Shown piece by piece: positions 8,205 through 17,117 of a stretch of 55,494 nt of DNA (within the stretch, counting starts at the first letter, position 1; every line of letters starts with the position of its first letter). A program made the translations under genes and the position numbers. The notes under the pieces were generated by a model that saw only the letters and a list, made by a program, of their open reading frames with translations, was not told the origin of the DNA and ran no database searches. The DNA lies in assembly GCA_945871815.1 (NCBI GenBank), contig CAMBXM010000005.1, positions 1 to 55,494 of the forward strand. Reading direction: 5' to 3'. This DNA comes from Singulisphaera sp. GP187 (GTDB taxonomy: Bacteria; Planctomycetota; UBA1135; UBA2386).

Positions 8205-10697
8205 TCAGCGCCTCAAGAGTGCGTAGAGCGCAGCGAGTTCTGGGTCGGTGCCGGTGAACAGATCCTCGGGCACTTCGAAGTCCGCGTGGATCGCCGCGTA
8301 GATCTCGTGGTCGCGGTAGACGTCGAGGGCCAGTCCAGCGAGGTACTGCAGGCGCAGACTCACGTCGACGTTGCGTTCAGCGTCTGTCAGCCAGGTCGAG
8401 AGCGAACGCGCATCGCCAGCATAGGTCGACAGCAGCGAGATGGCGGAACCGAGGTCGGCCTCGCCGAGCGCACCGCGAACGCGCGGCTGGTTGTCGATCG
8501 CTGTCTGTATCGCAGTGACATCGATGTGCATCGGCGCCAACTGAGCCATCAGCACGAGGTCATAGCCCTTCTGGGTCGGATCGCTGTTCCACACGGTGCC
8601 GTGCGGGAACGCGTCGAGGAAGGTCGCGAGCTGACTCTTCACTGCTGCGGCCCCGGTCTGGTACAGCGGCACCCACTGAGTGAGGATGCCGCCTGGCCGC
8701 AATCGGGCGCGCACGAGATCGTAGTACTCAGCGGAATAGAGTGCCGCGGCGCCGCGAACCCAGGGGTGGATCGGGTCCGACGTGATCACGTCAAAGGTAT
8801 CGGTCGTTGTCGCTAGGTAGTGCCGCGCATCGTCGATCACGATCTCCGTTCGCGGATCGCGCAGCACGTCGTGGTTGGCGTCGCCAAGATAGGCCCGCGC
8901 CGCGGCGACGACCTTTGGCTCGATCTCGCAGACGACGATGCGTTCGACGCTGGGCCAATCGACGAAGCAGCCGGCCGTGATCCCGGCGCCACAGCCGACG
9001 ACGAGCACGGTGCGCGGCTTTTCTTGCACGAGGCACGGCAGGTGACCGAGCATGCGTTGCAGTCGCATGTCCAGGTGCTGGGTCGAGGCGACGACCTTGC
9101 CACTGACGTGAAAACTGCGGTAGCCCTCGAAATCACTGACCGCCACCGACGCGTTGATGCCCTCGGCGACGCAGAGGTACTCCACCGGAGCGTTCCAGTC
9201 ATCGACGCTGCGGCCGAACGCGATGAGGCCGTCGGGCAAGCGCGGCACGAGCACGGCGCCGAACGCCGCCACCAGCAGGACGCCAGTAGCCGCGAGCGTT
9301 CGCAGGGCGCGCCGCGACGTGGCCAGAGAACTCGGCTCTGCCCGAGCGCCGAGCAGCAGCACTGCCGCAGCGCCTGCGATCAGCACCAGCACGCGCTGGG
9401 CGTTCTGCGTGCCGATCGACGGGATCGCGTGCAGGCCCGTGCCCAGCGCCCCAAGGATCGCACCGACGGTGTTGGCGGCATAGAGCCCGCCGACGAGCCG
9501 TCCTGGTTCGGTGTGGCCTCGCCCTGCGGCCGCCATGGCGAGCGGAAAGGACGCGCCCCAAAGAAGCGACGCCGGCAGCAATGCCAACAGACACCGCGCG
9601 AAGTCCCACGCGTAGTGAATCGGCATGTTGAGGTAGACGCGCGCTTGGAAGATCCATGTGGGCTCGCCGTACGGCACCACGTGCGCGATCGCAAAAGCAC
9701 CCCAGAGAATCGCGGGCACCAAGGCGAGCTGACACAGGCCAAACCAGGTCTGCGGCTGCTCTGTTCGGCGAACGCAGCGCGTAGCGAGCGAGGTGCCGAG
9801 GCCGATTCCGACCAGGAAGACGGCGAGGATCAGCGAGAACGTGTAGGTGGTGGCTCCGAGCAGCAAGGACAACTGTCGCGTCCACACGATCTCGGCACCG
9901 AGCGCGGTGCATCCGGACAGGGCGATCGCTGCGGTGATGGGCGCGATGCGCTTGCGATGTTCGCGGTCGGCGAGCGCAGTCGCCGCGGTCACGACCGCTA
10001 CAGGTCCTGGGTCGTGACGTCGCAACGCCGCAACCGCGATCGCGGCAACGGCGATCAGCGCATTGGCGAATGCAGCGGCGTAGCTCGCCGTGGTCACGTC
10101 GAAGACGCGCATCAGCCAGAAGCCAGCGAGCAACGTGCCGAGCACGGCGCCCAGGATGTTGGCGCCGTAGAACAAGCCGAGTCGGCTGAGTCCCGCTGGC
10201 GACGTATCAAACCAGCGCGCGATCGCCGGCAGCGTCCCGCCCATGAGCATCGTCGGTGGCAGCAGGCCGGCCGCGGCGATGGCGCCGCGCCAAACCAGAG
10301 TCGATGTGCTGCTGCTGTGTTGCGCGACGTAGAGCTTGCCGAGGTGAGGCAGTAGCCACGGCATCGCGGCGCCGAATGCGCCGATGCCCAGTTCGAGCGC
10401 GGCGTAGACCAACAGTGGGTGCCAGCCGCGCCGCGTGCAGCGCGGCAGGAGCCAGCTGCCGAGGCACATGCCGCCCATGAAGCTGCCCAAGAGGAATGCG
10501 ACCGATACCGCTGACGACCCGATGGCGAGGCGCAGCAGGTGGAACCACGCGACTTCGTAGATCAGGGCGCAGGCGCCGCTGAGTGCAAACAGCGTGAGCA
10601 GCACCGGCATCGCGCGGCGAGCGCCGGGTGCGTTCGCGAGGGACGCGGCGTTGATGGTCATGACGAGCGCGCGAGTATGAGCCGCACCCGTCGGCAT
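8205..10697 (-). CDS. Multi-pass membrane protein fused to spermidine-synthase-like domain
   Basis: 830 aa from the longest start. The first membrane helix (PVLLTLFALSGACALIYEVAWF) begins near residue 30, so ATGs at 10661 or 10610 are also possible and no strong ribosome-binding site decides. Residues ~30-490 contain about a dozen hydrophobic helices with MFS-like repeats (GSFMGGMCLGSWLLPR; VFLVGIGLGTSLATR). Residues ~530-760 are a Rossmann-type aminopropyltransferase/methyltransferase-like domain: VLVVGCGAGITAG, EIEPKVV, VIDDARHYL and ITSDPIHPW. This MFS/SpeE fusion is widespread and mostly uncharacterised; polyamine synthesis is not proven. The D-D pair used by true spermidine synthases appears only in part (IDDARHYL). 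Confidence 0.82.
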   Translation of the reverse strand: MPTGAAHTRALVMTINAASLANAPGARRAMPVLLTLFALSGACALIYEVAWFHLLRLAIGSSAVSVAFLLGSFMGGMCLGSWLLPRCTRRGWHPLLVYAALELGIGAFGAAMPWLLPHLGKLYVAQHSSSTSTLVWRGAIAAAGLLPPTMLMGGTLPAIARWFDTSPAGLSRLGLFYGANILGAVLGTLLAGFWLMRVFDVTTASYAAAFANALIAVAAIAVAALRRHDPGPVAVVTAATALADREHRKRIAPITAAIALSGCTALGAEIVWTRQLSLLLGATTYTFSLILAVFLVGIGLGTSLATRCVRRTEQPQTWFGLCQLALVPAILWGAFAIAHVVPYGEPTWIFQARVYLNMPIHYAWDFARCLLALLPASLLWGASFPLAMAAAGRGHTEPGRLVGGLYAANTVGAILGALGTGLHAIPSIGTQNAQRVLVLIAGAAAVLLLGARAEPSSLATSRRALRTLAATGVLLVAAFGAVLVPRLPDGLIAFGRSVDDWNAPVEYLCVAEGINASVAVSDFEGYRSFHVSGKVVASTQHLDMRLQRMLGHLPCLVQEKPRTVLVVGCGAGITAGCFVDWPSVERIVVCEIEPKVVAAARAYLGDANHDVLRDPRTEIVIDDARHYLATTTDTFDVITSDPIHPWVRGAAALYSAEYYDLVRARLRPGGILTQWVPLYQTGAAAVKSQLATFLDAFPHGTVWNSDPTQKGYDLVLMAQLAPMHIDVTAIQTAIDNQPRVRGALGEADLGSAISLLSTYAGDARSLSTWLTDAERNVDVSLRLQYLAGLALDVYRDHEIYAAIHADFEVPEDLFTGTDPELAALYALLRR

Positions 10698-10747
10698 GGC
10701 ACGGAGGGACTCGCGAGGAACTCACTCTCGCCAACCGCAGCGACGAG

Positions 10748-11821
10748 TCACTCCGCCGCGGTCTTCTTCGACGGCAGCAGGGAGAGAGTCAGCAGCACGC
10801 CACACACCGGCAACGCGACCCACAGTAGCGCCCACTGCAACGTTGCTAGCGCCGCGTGCTGCTGCGCTGCAAGAACGCTCCAAGCGGTATAGGCGACGTA
10901 GGAGGCGAGGAGGAAGAAGCCTTCCCAACGCGCGATGCGGCGGCCGGTGAAGAACAGTGGTAGGCACAGGAAGGCGACCGCGAGCATCACCCAGAGGTCG
11001 AACGAGAGCATGCTGTCAGCGATCGGCAACCCGTTCTTCGCGACCATGCCGGTAGCGCCTAGGCAACCCAGGATGTTGAAGGTGTTGCTGCCAATGACGT
11101 TGCCGATGGCGATGTCGCGCTGGCCGCGGATCGCGGCGGTGATCGAAGTTGCGACTTCGGGAAGTGATGTGCCGGCGGCGACGATGGTCAATCCGATCAC
11201 TAGGTCACTGACGCCGAGTTCGCGCGCAAAGTGGGTGGCCGAAGCAACCAGCCAGTCGGCGCCGAGCACCAGGAATCCGAGGCCGACGATGACGAGCACG
11301 ACTTGGATGCTCCAGTGGCCATGCGCGCGAGCCGCGGGCTCGGCGTTTGCCGTCAGCTCAGCCTTCATCGCCGCGGTTTGGCGGCGCGACTGTCGGATCA
11401 AGAAGACGGTGTAGGCGACCAACAGAATTGCGAATGCGGCCGACTCGCCAAAGCTCAAGTTGCCGTCGGCGGCGAAGGCCAGGAGCAGCAGCGAGGAGGC
11501 GATCATGATCGGCACTTCCTGGCGCAGGATCTGTGCGTGCACCACGAGGGGCGTGATCAGCGCCGATACTCCGAGGATGAACAGGACGTTGAAGATGTTG
11601 CTACCGACGACGTTGCCGATGGCGATGTCGCTGTTGCCGTGGATCGCCGAGCCGACTGAGACCGCTACTTCGGGTGCGCTGGTGCCAAAGGCGACAATCG
11701 TCAGTCCGACCACAAGCGGCGAAACGCCGCAGGACAGCGCCAGTCGGCTGCTGCCGCGAACGAGCAGTTCGGCGCCGATGACAAGAGCAACGAGACCAAG
11801 GCAGAAGTAGAGGGTTTCCAC
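10748..11821 (-). CDS. Calcium/sodium antiporter, CaCA family (YrbG-like)
   Basis: 357 aa, about ten membrane helices. The family's two inverted α-repeats are clear: GTSAPEVAVSVGSAIHG with GNVVGSNIFN in the first half, and GTSLPEVATSITAAIRG with GNVIGSNTFN in the second. The Glu and Asn in these repeats bind Ca2+ and Na+. It is an inner-membrane exchanger that exports Ca2+ in exchange for Na+ or H+. A polar cytoplasmic loop lies in the middle (~150-180). It is followed on the same strand by the spermidine-synthase-like gene after a ~50-nt gap. Confidence 0.92.
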   Translation of the reverse strand: METLYFCLGLVALVIGAELLVRGSSRLALSCGVSPLVVGLTIVAFGTSAPEVAVSVGSAIHGNSDIAIGNVVGSNIFNVLFILGVSALITPLVVHAQILRQEVPIMIASSLLLLAFAADGNLSFGESAAFAILLVAYTVFLIRQSRRQTAAMKAELTANAEPAARAHGHWSIQVVLVIVGLGFLVLGADWLVASATHFARELGVSDLVIGLTIVAAGTSLPEVATSITAAIRGQRDIAIGNVIGSNTFNILGCLGATGMVAKNGLPIADSMLSFDLWVMLAVAFLCLPLFFTGRRIARWEGFFLLASYVAYTAWSVLAAQQHAALATLQWALLWVALPVCGVLLTLSLLPSKKTAAE

Positions 11822-11887
11822 GGCGCCGGATGCTACTCAGGTGCCGAGTGCGTGCCCGGGCAAAATGGCGCGGCTCACGCACTCGCG

Positions 11888-12847
11888 TCAGTCGCGCACG
11901 CCGGCGTCGCTACCGAGTCGGAAGGTGTGCTCGACCACGCCGCGACATTGGGCGCCGGGCACGGCTACTTCGGTGCCGGAGACCAGCAGGCGGCCACAGG
12001 CGCGAATCAGCGTGAACGCAACAAAGCCGCCGGCCGCATTCTCGACTTCCTCGTGCACGTCAGTGCAGTCGTGGTGCAGCAAGCTTGACGGTACGCCGAG
12101 GAAGCGCGCCCGCAGACGGTGGTCGTCGTGGCGGTTGTCGATGCGGATGCGCATGCGTACAAACGGCTCGTCAGCGCTGCCGGTGAACTGCAGCAGGCAG
12201 TCGAAACCCGCCGAAGTGCGCCCGAGGCGGCCGCCGAGCAGCAAGTCGAACCAGCCGGCGCCGGCGACGTAGCGCACTGGGTCCAAGAACTGGGCGGAGA
12301 AGATGCGCGGGCGCTCGTTCTCATCGCCGGCAAAGCCGTCGAGGGTGCCGCGATCGCTGCGCGCTTCGAAGCGAAGGCTGTTGGGCGAGTTGACGCCGGC
12401 ATCGCGGTCGACAAAGAGGACGCCTTCTTTGCGCGAAAAGCGAATGCGTGACCCCTTGCTCTCGACGACGAGGTCGCGCTTCTTGCGCAACTGCGAACCG
12501 GTGAACGTCTGCATTCGCGTCGGATCGTCCGGCGCTTCCTGAGGCGGCGCTGCGTTCGGACCGAGCGCAACCGCCTCTTCGAGTGCCACCATGAAGCCGC
12601 GCGCCGTGCCGTCCTGCACGGTGCCGGCCCACAGGTCGGGCCGCATCATCGGGTCGAATGCGTCGAGGCGCGCGCGTGCCGCAGCGCTGCGGCCAGCGGC
12701 TCGCAGGGCGCGCCACTGCAGCAGCTTGAGGTCGATCCGGCAGTCATGCGCGCCGCGGCCTGGCGGCTGCAGCGCCAGTTCCTGGTGGTGGTCGTCGGCA
12801 GGGATGGTGGCGAGCGTTGTGGCCCGGCGGTCGAGATGAGACCTCAA
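11888..12847 (-). CDS. Unknown protein translationally coupled to a methyltransferase
   Basis: 319 aa from a TTG at 12847 that overlaps the methyltransferase stop (TTGA). The true start may be somewhat further in, since the first ~15 residues are poor. I do not recognise a named family. The C-terminal ~200 residues look β-rich, with alternating hydrophobic and charged strands. The stretch MRIRIDNRHDDHRLRARF recalls the DHRLR segment found in the C-terminal β-sandwich of GH38 α-mannosidases, but no catalytic domain precedes it. No signal peptide or membrane helix is seen. The overlap with the methyltransferase gene says the two are made together. Confidence 0.6.
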   Translation of the reverse strand: MRSHLDRRATTLATIPADDHHQELALQPPGRGAHDCRIDLKLLQWRALRAAGRSAAARARLDAFDPMMRPDLWAGTVQDGTARGFMVALEEAVALGPNAAPPQEAPDDPTRMQTFTGSQLRKKRDLVVESKGSRIRFSRKEGVLFVDRDAGVNSPNSLRFEARSDRGTLDGFAGDENERPRIFSAQFLDPVRYVAGAGWFDLLLGGRLGRTSAGFDCLLQFTGSADEPFVRMRIRIDNRHDDHRLRARFLGVPSSLLHHDCTDVHEEVENAAGGFVAFTLIRACGRLLVSGTEVAVPGAQCRGVVEHTFRLGSDAGVRD

Positions 12848-13545
12848 CGCGCGATCTCGATCGAATAGTGCCGGTCGCTGTTCATCTCGACGCGAGCGTG
12901 GCCGATTCCAGCCGACTTCGCCAGAGCGCGCGCCTCGTCCAACGTCAGTGCGGCGCAGAGTGACTGCAGCAGCAGTTGCTGTTGATCGGCCGGTGCCTGT
13001 CCCGCGTGCAGTGCCACCAGTCGCTTCGCCTCGGCCATGGTTTCGGGCCGATAGAGGTCGCGGATCAGCAGCACGCCGCCTTTCTGGAGAATGCGCGCGG
13101 CCTCGCGTACGAAGTCGATTGGCTCTGGGATGTGGTGCAGGATCGTGTTGCTGAACACCCCGTCGAACGAGCCGTCGGGATAGGGCAGCGCTTTCACATC
13201 TCCCTGCGCGAAGGTCACTCGTCGCGCCAACCCGAGCCGGGCTGCCTTCGGACTGGCCAAGGCCAGCATGGTGGCAGCAGCATCGACGCCGACGATGTGG
13301 GCGATCGAGCTCTGCTGGGCCAGCAACATGGGGATGTCACCCGGCCCGGTTCCGAGGTCCACGACGCGAGAGCAAGCTCCACCGCCGAGCTGGAGAAATC
13401 GGTCGACCACGGCGGCATTGACCACCGAGTGGTCCATGGCGGCGTAGCTGTTCGCCTCGTCCGGGGTGTCCATGTATTCAGGCTCGAGCACGCGTTGCAT
13501 CCGTGCGATCTTGGCGAAGCGACCTTCGGGTTCCAGTTCTGGCAC
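12844..13545 (-). CDS. Class I SAM-dependent methyltransferase
   Basis: 233 aa from ATG 13545. An internal ATG at 13500 (MQRVLEPEYMDTP) would leave more room for a promoter, because the divergent glycosyltransferase starts at 13569. The Rossmann motifs are clear: motif I VVDLGTGPGDIPMLLA, acidic motif II VGVDAAATML, then GDVKALPYPDGSFDGVFSN (motif III/IV) and a post-motif ILQKGGVLLIRDL. This is the ubiquinone/menaquinone methyltransferase-like (UbiE/Methyltransf_11) type. The substrate cannot be read from the sequence. Its stop overlaps the start of the following unknown gene, so the two are probably one unit. Confidence 0.85.
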   Translation of the reverse strand: MPELEPEGRFAKIARMQRVLEPEYMDTPDEANSYAAMDHSVVNAAVVDRFLQLGGGACSRVVDLGTGPGDIPMLLAQQSSIAHIVGVDAAATMLALASPKAARLGLARRVTFAQGDVKALPYPDGSFDGVFSNTILHHIPEPIDFVREAARILQKGGVLLIRDLYRPETMAEAKRLVALHAGQAPADQQQLLLQSLCAALTLDEARALAKSAGIGHARVEMNSDRHYSIEIAR

Positions 13546-13568
13546 GGAAATGCCGATGGCACCGCCTG

Positions 13569-15809
13569 ATGAAGCCTCTTCGCCTCTACGGGGATCCGTT
13601 CGCGAGCGGCAGTGCCGCCTCGGCGCTGCGCGCTGTGCTCGAGCTCAGTTTTCGGCGCGGGTTCCGCCCGAGCCTCTGTCTCTCGGCGATTCGCGCCGAA
13701 AAGGGCACCGGTCAGAGCGTCGTTGAACTTGGCAACGGCGTGCGCACGTTTGCCGTTGCGACCGAATTGACGCCAGCGCAGATCGAACTGCTGCAGCGCG
13801 CCGCGTCGACCCCGATTCCGGCGACAGCGCCGGTCGTGGTGTTCGCCCCGCGCCGGTTTGGCGACGAGATGATGTCGATGGCAGGCTTGGAGTGGCCGCG
13901 CGCCTGCACGGTGCGCAACGGCACGCTCGACTCGGCAACTGCGACGCTCGACCGCATCGAGGCAGAGCTGCGTTGGGCCGGAACCGAGGATCCTGCGATC
14001 GCCAGCGATCTCGCCGAACTCGAGGCCTGGGCGGCTCTGCCCGAGCCGCCCGAGGACGGGCCCGTTCTGCACGTCGGCGCCGAGGATCCAGCGGCCGGCA
14101 GCGACATCGCGGTGCGCGCGTTCCTGGCCGCCTGCCCTGATGGCGATCGCATGCTGCGCCTCGTGTTGCCGATCGGTGCCGAAGAAACGGCCGCACGGTT
14201 GGCAGCACTCGCCAACGAACTCGGTGGCCTTGCCGCCGTGGCGCGCCTCGACTTCGTGCTGTCGCCGCTCGACCCCATGCATGCGGCAGGCTGCTCGGTC
14301 ATTCTGCAACCGCTGCGTCGACTATTTGCCGGCGACGTACTGGCGCAGCTCCTGGCTTCTGGGCGTCCCGTGGTCGCGACCCGCTATCACGCGACGGCGC
14401 CGGCCCTCGGAGCACCTGGCACCTGCATCCCGGTCGGCGGGATGCTCGTCACGGGTGACGACGGTTTGCCATTGTGTGAGCCGGATCTCGACAACGTGAT
14501 CTGTGGTTTGCAGAAGGCACTCGGCGATGCCGTTGCCGCCCGTTCCATCGGCCTGCGCGCTCGATCGCACGCAGTCGCGGAGTTGTCCGCGGACCGCCCG
14601 GCCGCGCCGCCGCGAAAGCTGCCTGCGGTGGCGAAGGGAGAAGCGAAGCCCGTGGTCGTGCTCGAAGCGCCGTTCTTCGAAGTCTCGTCGTCCGCCGAAC
14701 TCAGCATCGAGACCGCGCGCGCACTGCTGCGTCGCGGCGAAGTCGATCTGCGTCTGGTGCCGACGGCGCCGTTCGTCGCCGACCTCGACATGTTGCGACA
14801 GCGCGCGCCGGAGCTGTGCTCGAGCCTGGCACGCGATCCGAAGGACGTCGATCTGTGGCTGTCGACCGGTTGGCCGCCGCGTTCTGAACGTCCGGACTGC
14901 CGCACCTTCGCGCTGCGCATCGACTGGGAGTACGGCGCGCTGCCAACCGAGCTGGTGCCGCTGGTGGCGCAGGAAGCCGACCTCGTCGTCGTTCACAGTC
15001 GTCACGTCGAGAAGACCGTCGTTGCAGCTGGCTGTGCGCCGTCGCGAATCGTGCGCATCCCGCACGGTGTCGATGCTGCGCTGTTCAGCGAGCAAGGCGC
15101 CGCGGATCAAGAGCTGCTCGCCTGGAAGGGCGACCTCCCGCTCGTGCTGTTCGTCGGTGGGATGGTGTTCCGCAAGGGCTTCGACCTGTTGTTGCGGATG
15201 GCGCTCGATGCCGCGAGTCGCGGCGCGCGCTTTGTGCTCTGTGCCAAGACTGTGGGGCATGCCCAGCACTACGCGGGCTATCACATGGCGGACTTGGCCG
15301 AGCGCTTCTGCAAGGCAAAGGGAGCGCCGCCGATGCGCATCCTGAACGGCGATCTCACGCGCGAACAGCTCGCCGGGATCTACCGCGCGTCCGACCTGCT
15401 GTGTCATCCGTATCGCGGCGAGGGCTTTGGCATGCCGGTGCTCGAGGCGCGCGCTTGCGGCGTCCCCGTGCTGGTCACGCGCGGCGGCTCGACCGACGAC
15501 TTCGCCACCGGCGAAGGAACGGTCGGCATCCCGTCGGTGCGTCGCGCCATCGAACTCAACGGGGCGCACCTTGGGCAGCCCTGGGTGCTGGAGCCAAATG
15601 CCGGGCGCGCTGGCGAGTTGCTCGAGCAGAGTCTGCGGACTCTGCCGCAATTGCGCGCGAGTGCGCGGCAGGCGGCGGCGTCGGTGCAGAGGACGTTCTC
15701 GTGGGACGCTGCGGCGATTGCAATCGAGCGCTTGGCCGCGGCGAAGGCACCCCTTGCTGCGCCGGTCGACGTGCAACTGTCGCAGAAACCGTCACTCGCA
15801 GCGCTTTAG
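13569..15809 (+). CDS. Two-domain GT-B glycosyltransferase next to the flagellar operon
   Basis: 746 aa from ATG 13569 (MKPLRLYGDPF), chosen because the family-like sequence starts there. The C-terminal half (~370-740) is a GT4-type glycosyltransferase: IPHGVDAALF, FVGGMVFRKGFDLLL, LNGDLTREQLAGIYRASDLLCHP, then GEGFGMPVLEARACGVPVLVTRGGSTDDF with the E-x7-E type nucleotide-sugar site. The N-terminal half (~1-340) ends in LLASGRPVVATRYHATAPALG and looks like a second, degenerate GT-B unit. It ends 84 nt before flgB on the same strand. Flagellin or surface-glycan modification is therefore a fair guess, but only from context. Confidence 0.82.
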   Translation: MKPLRLYGDPFASGSAASALRAVLELSFRRGFRPSLCLSAIRAEKGTGQSVVELGNGVRTFAVATELTPAQIELLQRAASTPIPATAPVVVFAPRRFGDEMMSMAGLEWPRACTVRNGTLDSATATLDRIEAELRWAGTEDPAIASDLAELEAWAALPEPPEDGPVLHVGAEDPAAGSDIAVRAFLAACPDGDRMLRLVLPIGAEETAARLAALANELGGLAAVARLDFVLSPLDPMHAAGCSVILQPLRRLFAGDVLAQLLASGRPVVATRYHATAPALGAPGTCIPVGGMLVTGDDGLPLCEPDLDNVICGLQKALGDAVAARSIGLRARSHAVAELSADRPAAPPRKLPAVAKGEAKPVVVLEAPFFEVSSSAELSIETARALLRRGEVDLRLVPTAPFVADLDMLRQRAPELCSSLARDPKDVDLWLSTGWPPRSERPDCRTFALRIDWEYGALPTELVPLVAQEADLVVVHSRHVEKTVVAAGCAPSRIVRIPHGVDAALFSEQGAADQELLAWKGDLPLVLFVGGMVFRKGFDLLLRMALDAASRGARFVLCAKTVGHAQHYAGYHMADLAERFCKAKGAPPMRILNGDLTREQLAGIYRASDLLCHPYRGEGFGMPVLEARACGVPVLVTRGGSTDDFATGEGTVGIPSVRRAIELNGAHLGQPWVLEPNAGRAGELLEQSLRTLPQLRASARQAAASVQRTFSWDAAAIAIERLAAAKAPLAAPVDVQLSQKPSLAAL

Positions 15810-15893
15810 CTCATTCTCGAGGTGAATCGCCAACTGCCGACCTCAAGGCAGGATCCGCTCCACGCCGATGTGCAGTTTGCAGGCAGAGGAACC

Positions 15894-16241
15894 ATGATTG
15901 ACTTCGATCGCGACACCGCGCTCTCGCAGAAGCTGCTCGACGCACTCGATGCGCGAGCCAAGGCTTCGATGCAGAACATCGCGAACCAAAACACTCCTGG
16001 CTACAAGCGCCACGAAGTGCGGTTCGAGGAGTTGCTGCGCAAGGAGCTCGCCGGCGGTGGTTCCATCGAGAACGTGAGCCCCGTCACGACCCGCGACGAG
16101 TCCGGCGGGCCTGGCGAGAACAATGTGTCGCTCGTCGAGGAGACGGCACTGCTCGACAAGACCAAGCTGATGCACGAGTTCGCCACCAGGCGAGTCGGCA
16201 GCTACTTCAACTCGCTCAACAAAGCGATCTTCGGCAGGTGA
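15894..16241 (+). CDS. flgB: Flagellar basal-body rod protein FlgB
   Basis: 115 aa from ATG 15894, directly preceded by AGAGGA (15885-15890). FlgB is part of the proximal rod of the flagellum. It contains the rod-protein N-terminal signature ASMQNIANQNTPGYKR and the C-terminal helix MHEFATRRVGSYFNSLNKAIFG typical of axial proteins. It is slightly shorter than the usual ~130 aa. It is the first gene of the flagellar operon and lies 8 nt ahead of flgC. Confidence 0.93.
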   Translation: MIDFDRDTALSQKLLDALDARAKASMQNIANQNTPGYKRHEVRFEELLRKELAGGGSIENVSPVTTRDESGGPGENNVSLVEETALLDKTKLMHEFATRRVGSYFNSLNKAIFGR

Positions 16242-16249
16242 GGTGAACC

Positions 16250-16708
16250 ATGGCAGACCCCACGCAAGGCGTTTTCCAGGGCTTCGACATCGCCGCATCT
16301 GGGCTCCGTGCCGAGATGATGCGCAGCGAAGTCGCCGCCGCGAACATCGGCAACATGCACCGCACGGGCAACGCAACCAAGGAGCCCTACCGGCGCAAGT
16401 CGGTGGTCTTCGAGGAGATGCTCGATCGTGTGCAGTCGGCAAGCGGTGTTCCTGGTGGCGAAGAGCTGGCGCAGGGCGTCCGTGTGAAGGAAGTCGTCGA
16501 AGATCGTGAGACCGCTTTCCCGCGGTTCCGCAATCCGGGCCATCCCGATGCCGACGCCGACGGTTGGGTTTGGGGCAGCAACGTCGACGTCTTCCAGGAG
16601 TTGGTGGACCTCTCCGTGATCGAACGCAGCTTCGAGGCGAACCTCGCCTCCATGCGCTCGTACCGGACGATGTTGCAGAACACGCTGAACAACATGCGGT
16701 CATCGTGA
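16250..16708 (+). CDS. flgC: Flagellar basal-body rod protein FlgC
   Basis: 152 aa, normal for the family. The N-terminus GFDIAASGLRAEMMRSEVAAANIGNMH and the C-terminus EASFEANLASMRSYRTMLQNTLNNMR (in fact VIERSFEANL...) are the paired helices that all rod proteins use for stacking. The central VEDRETAFPRFRNPGHPDADADGWVW matches FlgC. It forms the proximal rod with FlgB and FlgF. It lies between flgB and fliE in the standard order. Confidence 0.94.
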   Translation: MADPTQGVFQGFDIAASGLRAEMMRSEVAAANIGNMHRTGNATKEPYRRKSVVFEEMLDRVQSASGVPGGEELAQGVRVKEVVEDRETAFPRFRNPGHPDADADGWVWGSNVDVFQELVDLSVIERSFEANLASMRSYRTMLQNTLNNMRSS

Positions 16709-16736
16709 CCCACTCCTTCGAGTCTGAGGTGATCCA

Positions 16737-17114
16737 ATGAGCAGCTTCGGCATCGAAGGCATGGTGAGCCCGGCGACGTCCGGGACATTCGCAGACATGC
16801 TGCAGAACCCAGGTCTCGCCAATCGGCGCGTCCAAGGTCCGGCAGAAGGTGAGAAGGTCAGTCCGAAGATCGCTGGTGGGTCGAGCGGCCCTCAGCTCGA
16901 TTTCGGCGGCACGCTGGCGGACGCGATCGATCGCGTGGACAGCCTTCAGGGTGAAGTGGCGAGCAAGACGCAGGCACTCGCGACCGGCGAACCGGTTGCA
17001 CTGCACGACGTGATGGTGTCGATGGGCAAGAGCGAAGTCGCGTTCAACCTCCTCCTGGAGGTCCGCAACAAGCTCATCGACGCCTGGGAAAAGTTGTCGC
17101 GATCGGTGGTTTGA
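16737..17114 (+). CDS. fliE: Flagellar hook-basal body complex protein FliE
   Basis: 125 aa. FliE joins the MS ring to the rod and is the first exported axial protein. The C-terminal half (LADAIDRVDSLQGEVASKTQALATGEPVALHDVM, then MGKSEVAFNLLLEVRNKLIDAWEKLSR) is the conserved FliE domain. The first ~45 residues are Gly/Pro-rich and variable. It ends three bases before fliF. Confidence 0.92.
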   Translation: MSSFGIEGMVSPATSGTFADMLQNPGLANRRVQGPAEGEKVSPKIAGGSSGPQLDFGGTLADAIDRVDSLQGEVASKTQALATGEPVALHDVMVSMGKSEVAFNLLLEVRNKLIDAWEKLSRSVV

Positions 17115-17117
17115 TCC

